From NCBI GenBank assembly GCA_002633005.1, contig NMRA01000629.1, forward strand, positions 1-64,000: a stretch of 64,000 nt of DNA. Direction: 5' to 3'. Positions within the stretch are counted from its first letter, which is position 1. The number at the start of each line of letters is the position of its first letter. The notes beneath the pieces are model-generated. The model did no database searches, was not told where the DNA came from, and was given only the letters and a program-made list of their open reading frames with translations. Positions 61,807-64,000 of this stretch are shown here, one piece after another. The position numbers and the translations under genes are program-made. The stretch comes from Phoronis australis (taxonomy: Eukaryota; Phoronida; Phoronidae).

Positions 61807-61812
61807 TTTATT
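61807..61812 (-). promoter_or_regulatory. Candidate polyadenylation signal of the CFAP100-like gene
   Basis: TTTATT on the plus strand (AATAAA in transcript sense), about 190 bp after the minus-strand stop. It lies within 40 bp of a plus-strand AATAAA at 61768, so the two convergent transcripts may nearly touch. Confidence 0.45.
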
Positions 61813-62004
61813 TTATAAACTACTGGACAGATCATATATGACACAAACATGTCATTTCGGAAAACATTTACAGTAGAAATGTCTCATGATGCGATCACTG
61901 GTAGCCATACTTGATGGAGAAGGAATGTAGAAACATTACGGAAATTATGTGACAAGTCATGTATGTGGAAAACATTAGTCAAGCATTCCCAATTATCGAA
62001 TGAC

Positions 62005-62118
62005 TTATGTAAAGAAATAAGCCAATTCTTCTTCTTCGCGGTTGGCCCTTTCCGCGCTTCCATCATCTTTCTTCTTGAGCCTGGGCGGCTCGGAACGTGT
62101 CACAAGTTTCTTTCCCGT
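62005..62118 (-). CDS. CFAP100-like gene, last coding exon
   Basis: In transcript sense CGTTCTAG|ACG, TAA stop at 62005-62007. Thirty-seven residues TGKKLVTRSEPPRLKKK... ending YFFT. The joint KKK|TGKKL across the splice makes a continuous basic motif. Confidence 0.72.
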   Translation of the reverse strand, partial: TGKKLVTRSEPPRLKKKDDGSAERANREEEELAYFFT

Positions 62119-63963
62119 CTAGAACGATAAATAAACACCACACTGTGTCAGTAAAGTTAGCAGGCTTCTGATTTAATTCCATCCAAACAATTGATGGTCA
62201 CTAGACGCACACATGAGTTGATGTGAGCAACAGCTGTTTACAATTAAGTTCAAAAGATAAAATCACTGACGACGATTCATCTACAAAAAGGCCGACAATC
62301 ATAGAATAAAGCTGGTAAAATGCTGATTTCGTAGCTTCGAGGGAACTACATGTAAATATGCCTGTTGTCTCTCAGGGCAACGTTCAACAAGTTGGCTTGC
62401 CTCGGCCTTTCATTTTATTGGCACAGCACGGCCATAAACTAAAACGTACCGGTTGCTTTCAAAACCGAACAGCACTTCTCATTTGAAAAACAAGCAAGCT
62501 GAGACCAATTTTATAGCAGTGTGTGGTCGAAATCAAAAGTTAGCTTCTTGGATGAAACTTGGGTTCAAAGCCGCTTTAACGTCATGTAAATCAAAAGTCT
62601 GAGCATTTGCAACTCTTATCAGCGCGCACTGGAAAAGTTGACGCAATCCGTTCACTCGTACATTGTACTATATCCACCTACCTTCTTCTTCGGGTCTGCC
62701 TTTGCCCGTTCCAACGCCCTGCGCACCCTTTCTTCTTGGTGTAACCTTTGTTGCTCCATTTTCTCTTCTCTCGCCTTCAGTCGTCTTTCTTTCTCTTTCG
62801 TCTACAATTAACAGCTGACCTCAAATATGCTGGGTTTGGCAAGGTATGACCTCGAAGTGGGAAACTTGGACAAAACGGATGCAGCAATCCAAGGAACTTG
62901 AAATCAAAGTGCCTGATAATGGTTGGTTGGGTGCACGGATCGGTATTTGTCTCTCACGTAATGTAGCATGGGGCTTATTTGACTGTGTGGCACCGTCTCC
63001 ATTTCGTAATTCGATTTCGGTGTTGGACTTTGGTGGTTGGTTTGGAATTGTCACGTGGGAGAACGGCAGGTACATATTTTTATTGACTTGGTTACAATTT
63101 GCCAGCGATTGACCTAGTCTTGGGTACCCGATTAAACGACTGATAAGAATTTGTGCTGCTCAGGATTTCTAACTGTCATACTGAATATTTTGAAAGTAGT
63201 GCCTCTAGGCCCTGGGAATAAAAGTTTATTGCTGACGATGACACTCGTATACCTGTCAACAACATTGATCAATGACAGTATCCAAAACTAGGCTGACGAT
63301 AGAACATCGAGATACAAGTAGCTGAGGTTCAGAATTATCACAATGCAAATCTCGAGTTTCCTTTCATACAATGAGTAGGGATTACCGTCAGGTAGAATGC
63401 AATGGCTGTGTAACTCGGAAATATATATATATATATACCTAAACAATACCAAGTGTTGAATAATTTGGATGCAGTTATTTTTCGTCTAATCTTCTTGGTT
63501 ATCGCATACAAATTTGGACAAAATTTGTCAACTTTACAAGATCAAATGTGTCTGAAAATCTAAAAATAACCCGCATAGCTACCGTTACGAATATAAAGAA
63601 CCCACAAGAGAAGAAAATTGACAATACAAAATACCACCATCAAAATTGGCAGGATGCCTCAACGAATCCAACTCAAACCCGGACACAGAATCATGCTCGA
63701 GATCTCACAATGACGTCATGTAAATTCAGTGTATTACACCCGTCCCACATTTTGAGAACTAGCTTTATCCAAACCAGTGAATAACAGTCTTCAAGCTACG
63801 GTTCTCAAAATATGGGACGCGTGCAACTGACTATTTGCCGTTTTAATCACTGAGTAGCGCCGACATTTTCTCCTACCTTTTCTGCGGCCTCCACTTTGTC
63901 CTGAGGCATCATCTCAATCTGTTCAAACAACTCTTCCATACGGTTCTCAATATTTGTCAACAT
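62005..63963 (-). CDS. CFAP100/CCDC37-like coiled-coil protein, last three exons (partial)
   Basis: Minus-strand join of 63877-63963, 62682-62801 and 62005-62118 (transcript order), running in from beyond the right edge. All three exons are in phase 0 with AG acceptors and GT donors, giving 29 + 40 + 37 residues and a TAA stop. The protein end is highly charged and helical: NIENRMEELFEQIEMMP, KEKERRLKAREEKMEQQ, ERAKADPKKKTGKKL, then RSEPPRLKK and a final EELAYFFT. From memory of the family this resembles the C-terminus of CFAP100 (CCDC37; Chlamydomonas FAP100), an axonemal protein tied to inner dynein arms and ciliary beating. The identity is moderate confidence; that the exons are real is high confidence. 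The gene converges tail-to-tail on the RTK gene, about 1.9 kb stop to stop. Confidence 0.65.
62682..62801 (-). CDS. CFAP100-like gene, second-last exon
   Basis: In transcript sense ATTGTAG|ACG...AAGAAG|gtaggt. Forty residues, almost all Glu, Lys, Arg and Gln: a continuous coiled coil ending ERAKADPKKK. Confidence 0.72.
62802..63876. other. Intron of the CFAP100-like gene
   Basis: Contains a (TA)n run at about 63421-63437. The ORFs on the plus strand here (for example 62846-63112) show no motif and are ignored. Confidence 0.4.
63877..63963 (-). CDS. CFAP100-like gene, third-last exon
   Basis: In transcript sense GTTACAG|ATG...GAAAAG|gtagga, 29 residues with an amphipathic helix (ENRMEELFEQIEMMPQDKVE). 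Phase 0 at both ends. Confidence 0.7.
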
Positions 63964-64000
63964 CTGTAACGTACTGTACGCACACAACAGAACAGGGTTA

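Overview
The window is a piece of an animal (metazoan) nuclear genome: long AT-rich introns with clean GT/AG splice sites, one multi-exon cell-surface receptor gene, part of a second gene with coiled-coil exons, and many DNA-transposon and LTR remnants. The gene families and the very frequent ACATGTAC palindrome suit an aquatic invertebrate, perhaps an invertebrate deuterostome, but I cannot fix the phylum from sequence alone. There is one assembly gap of Ns at 16056-16759.

Main content: a single plus-strand gene spanning almost the whole window (coding part 3518-60097). I reconstructed it as 26 coding exons that join in frame without a break into 4719 nt, a predicted protein of 1572 residues. 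The ectodomain has the complete plexin architecture: signal peptide, Sema domain, then PSI1-IPT1-PSI2-IPT2-PSI3-IPT3-IPT4-IPT5-IPT6, one transmembrane helix and a plexin-like basic juxtamembrane helix. Instead of the plexin RasGAP domain, the cytoplasmic part is a complete, apparently catalytically competent tyrosine kinase of the MET/RON-AXL (TAM) type, with glycine loop, VAVK lysine, [11 protein letters not shown], a YY activation-loop pair and KWMALES. Vertebrate MET and RON have a shortened version of this ectodomain (one PSI, four IPT). This gene is therefore either an ancestral-form MET or an independent plexin-kinase fusion. It is the most interesting object in the window.

Layout: 1-3510 upstream DNA, probably holding an unseen 5' UTR exon; 3518-4407 large first coding exon with most of the Sema domain; 4408-24738 introns and small Sema exons filled with repeats (a split THAP-type transposon, a 4.2 kb tandem-repeat block carrying DR1-type AGGTCA motifs, a putative solo LTR, a cluster of CTTAAG palindromes, the gap, a 1.66 kb THAP transposon); 24739-34962 PSI1 to PSI2 exons, with a 5.1 kb long-terminal-inverted-repeat element filling intron 5; 38541-47950 IPT2 to IPT6; 48534-48747 membrane exon; 49605-60097 kinase exons, with a hAT-like MITE in the last intron. 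Convergently on the minus strand, 62005-63963 holds the last three exons of a coiled-coil gene resembling CFAP100/CCDC37, an axonemal inner-arm-associated protein.

No rRNA, CRISPR array or functional tRNA gene was seen. The other short ORFs in introns look like chance or transposon debris.
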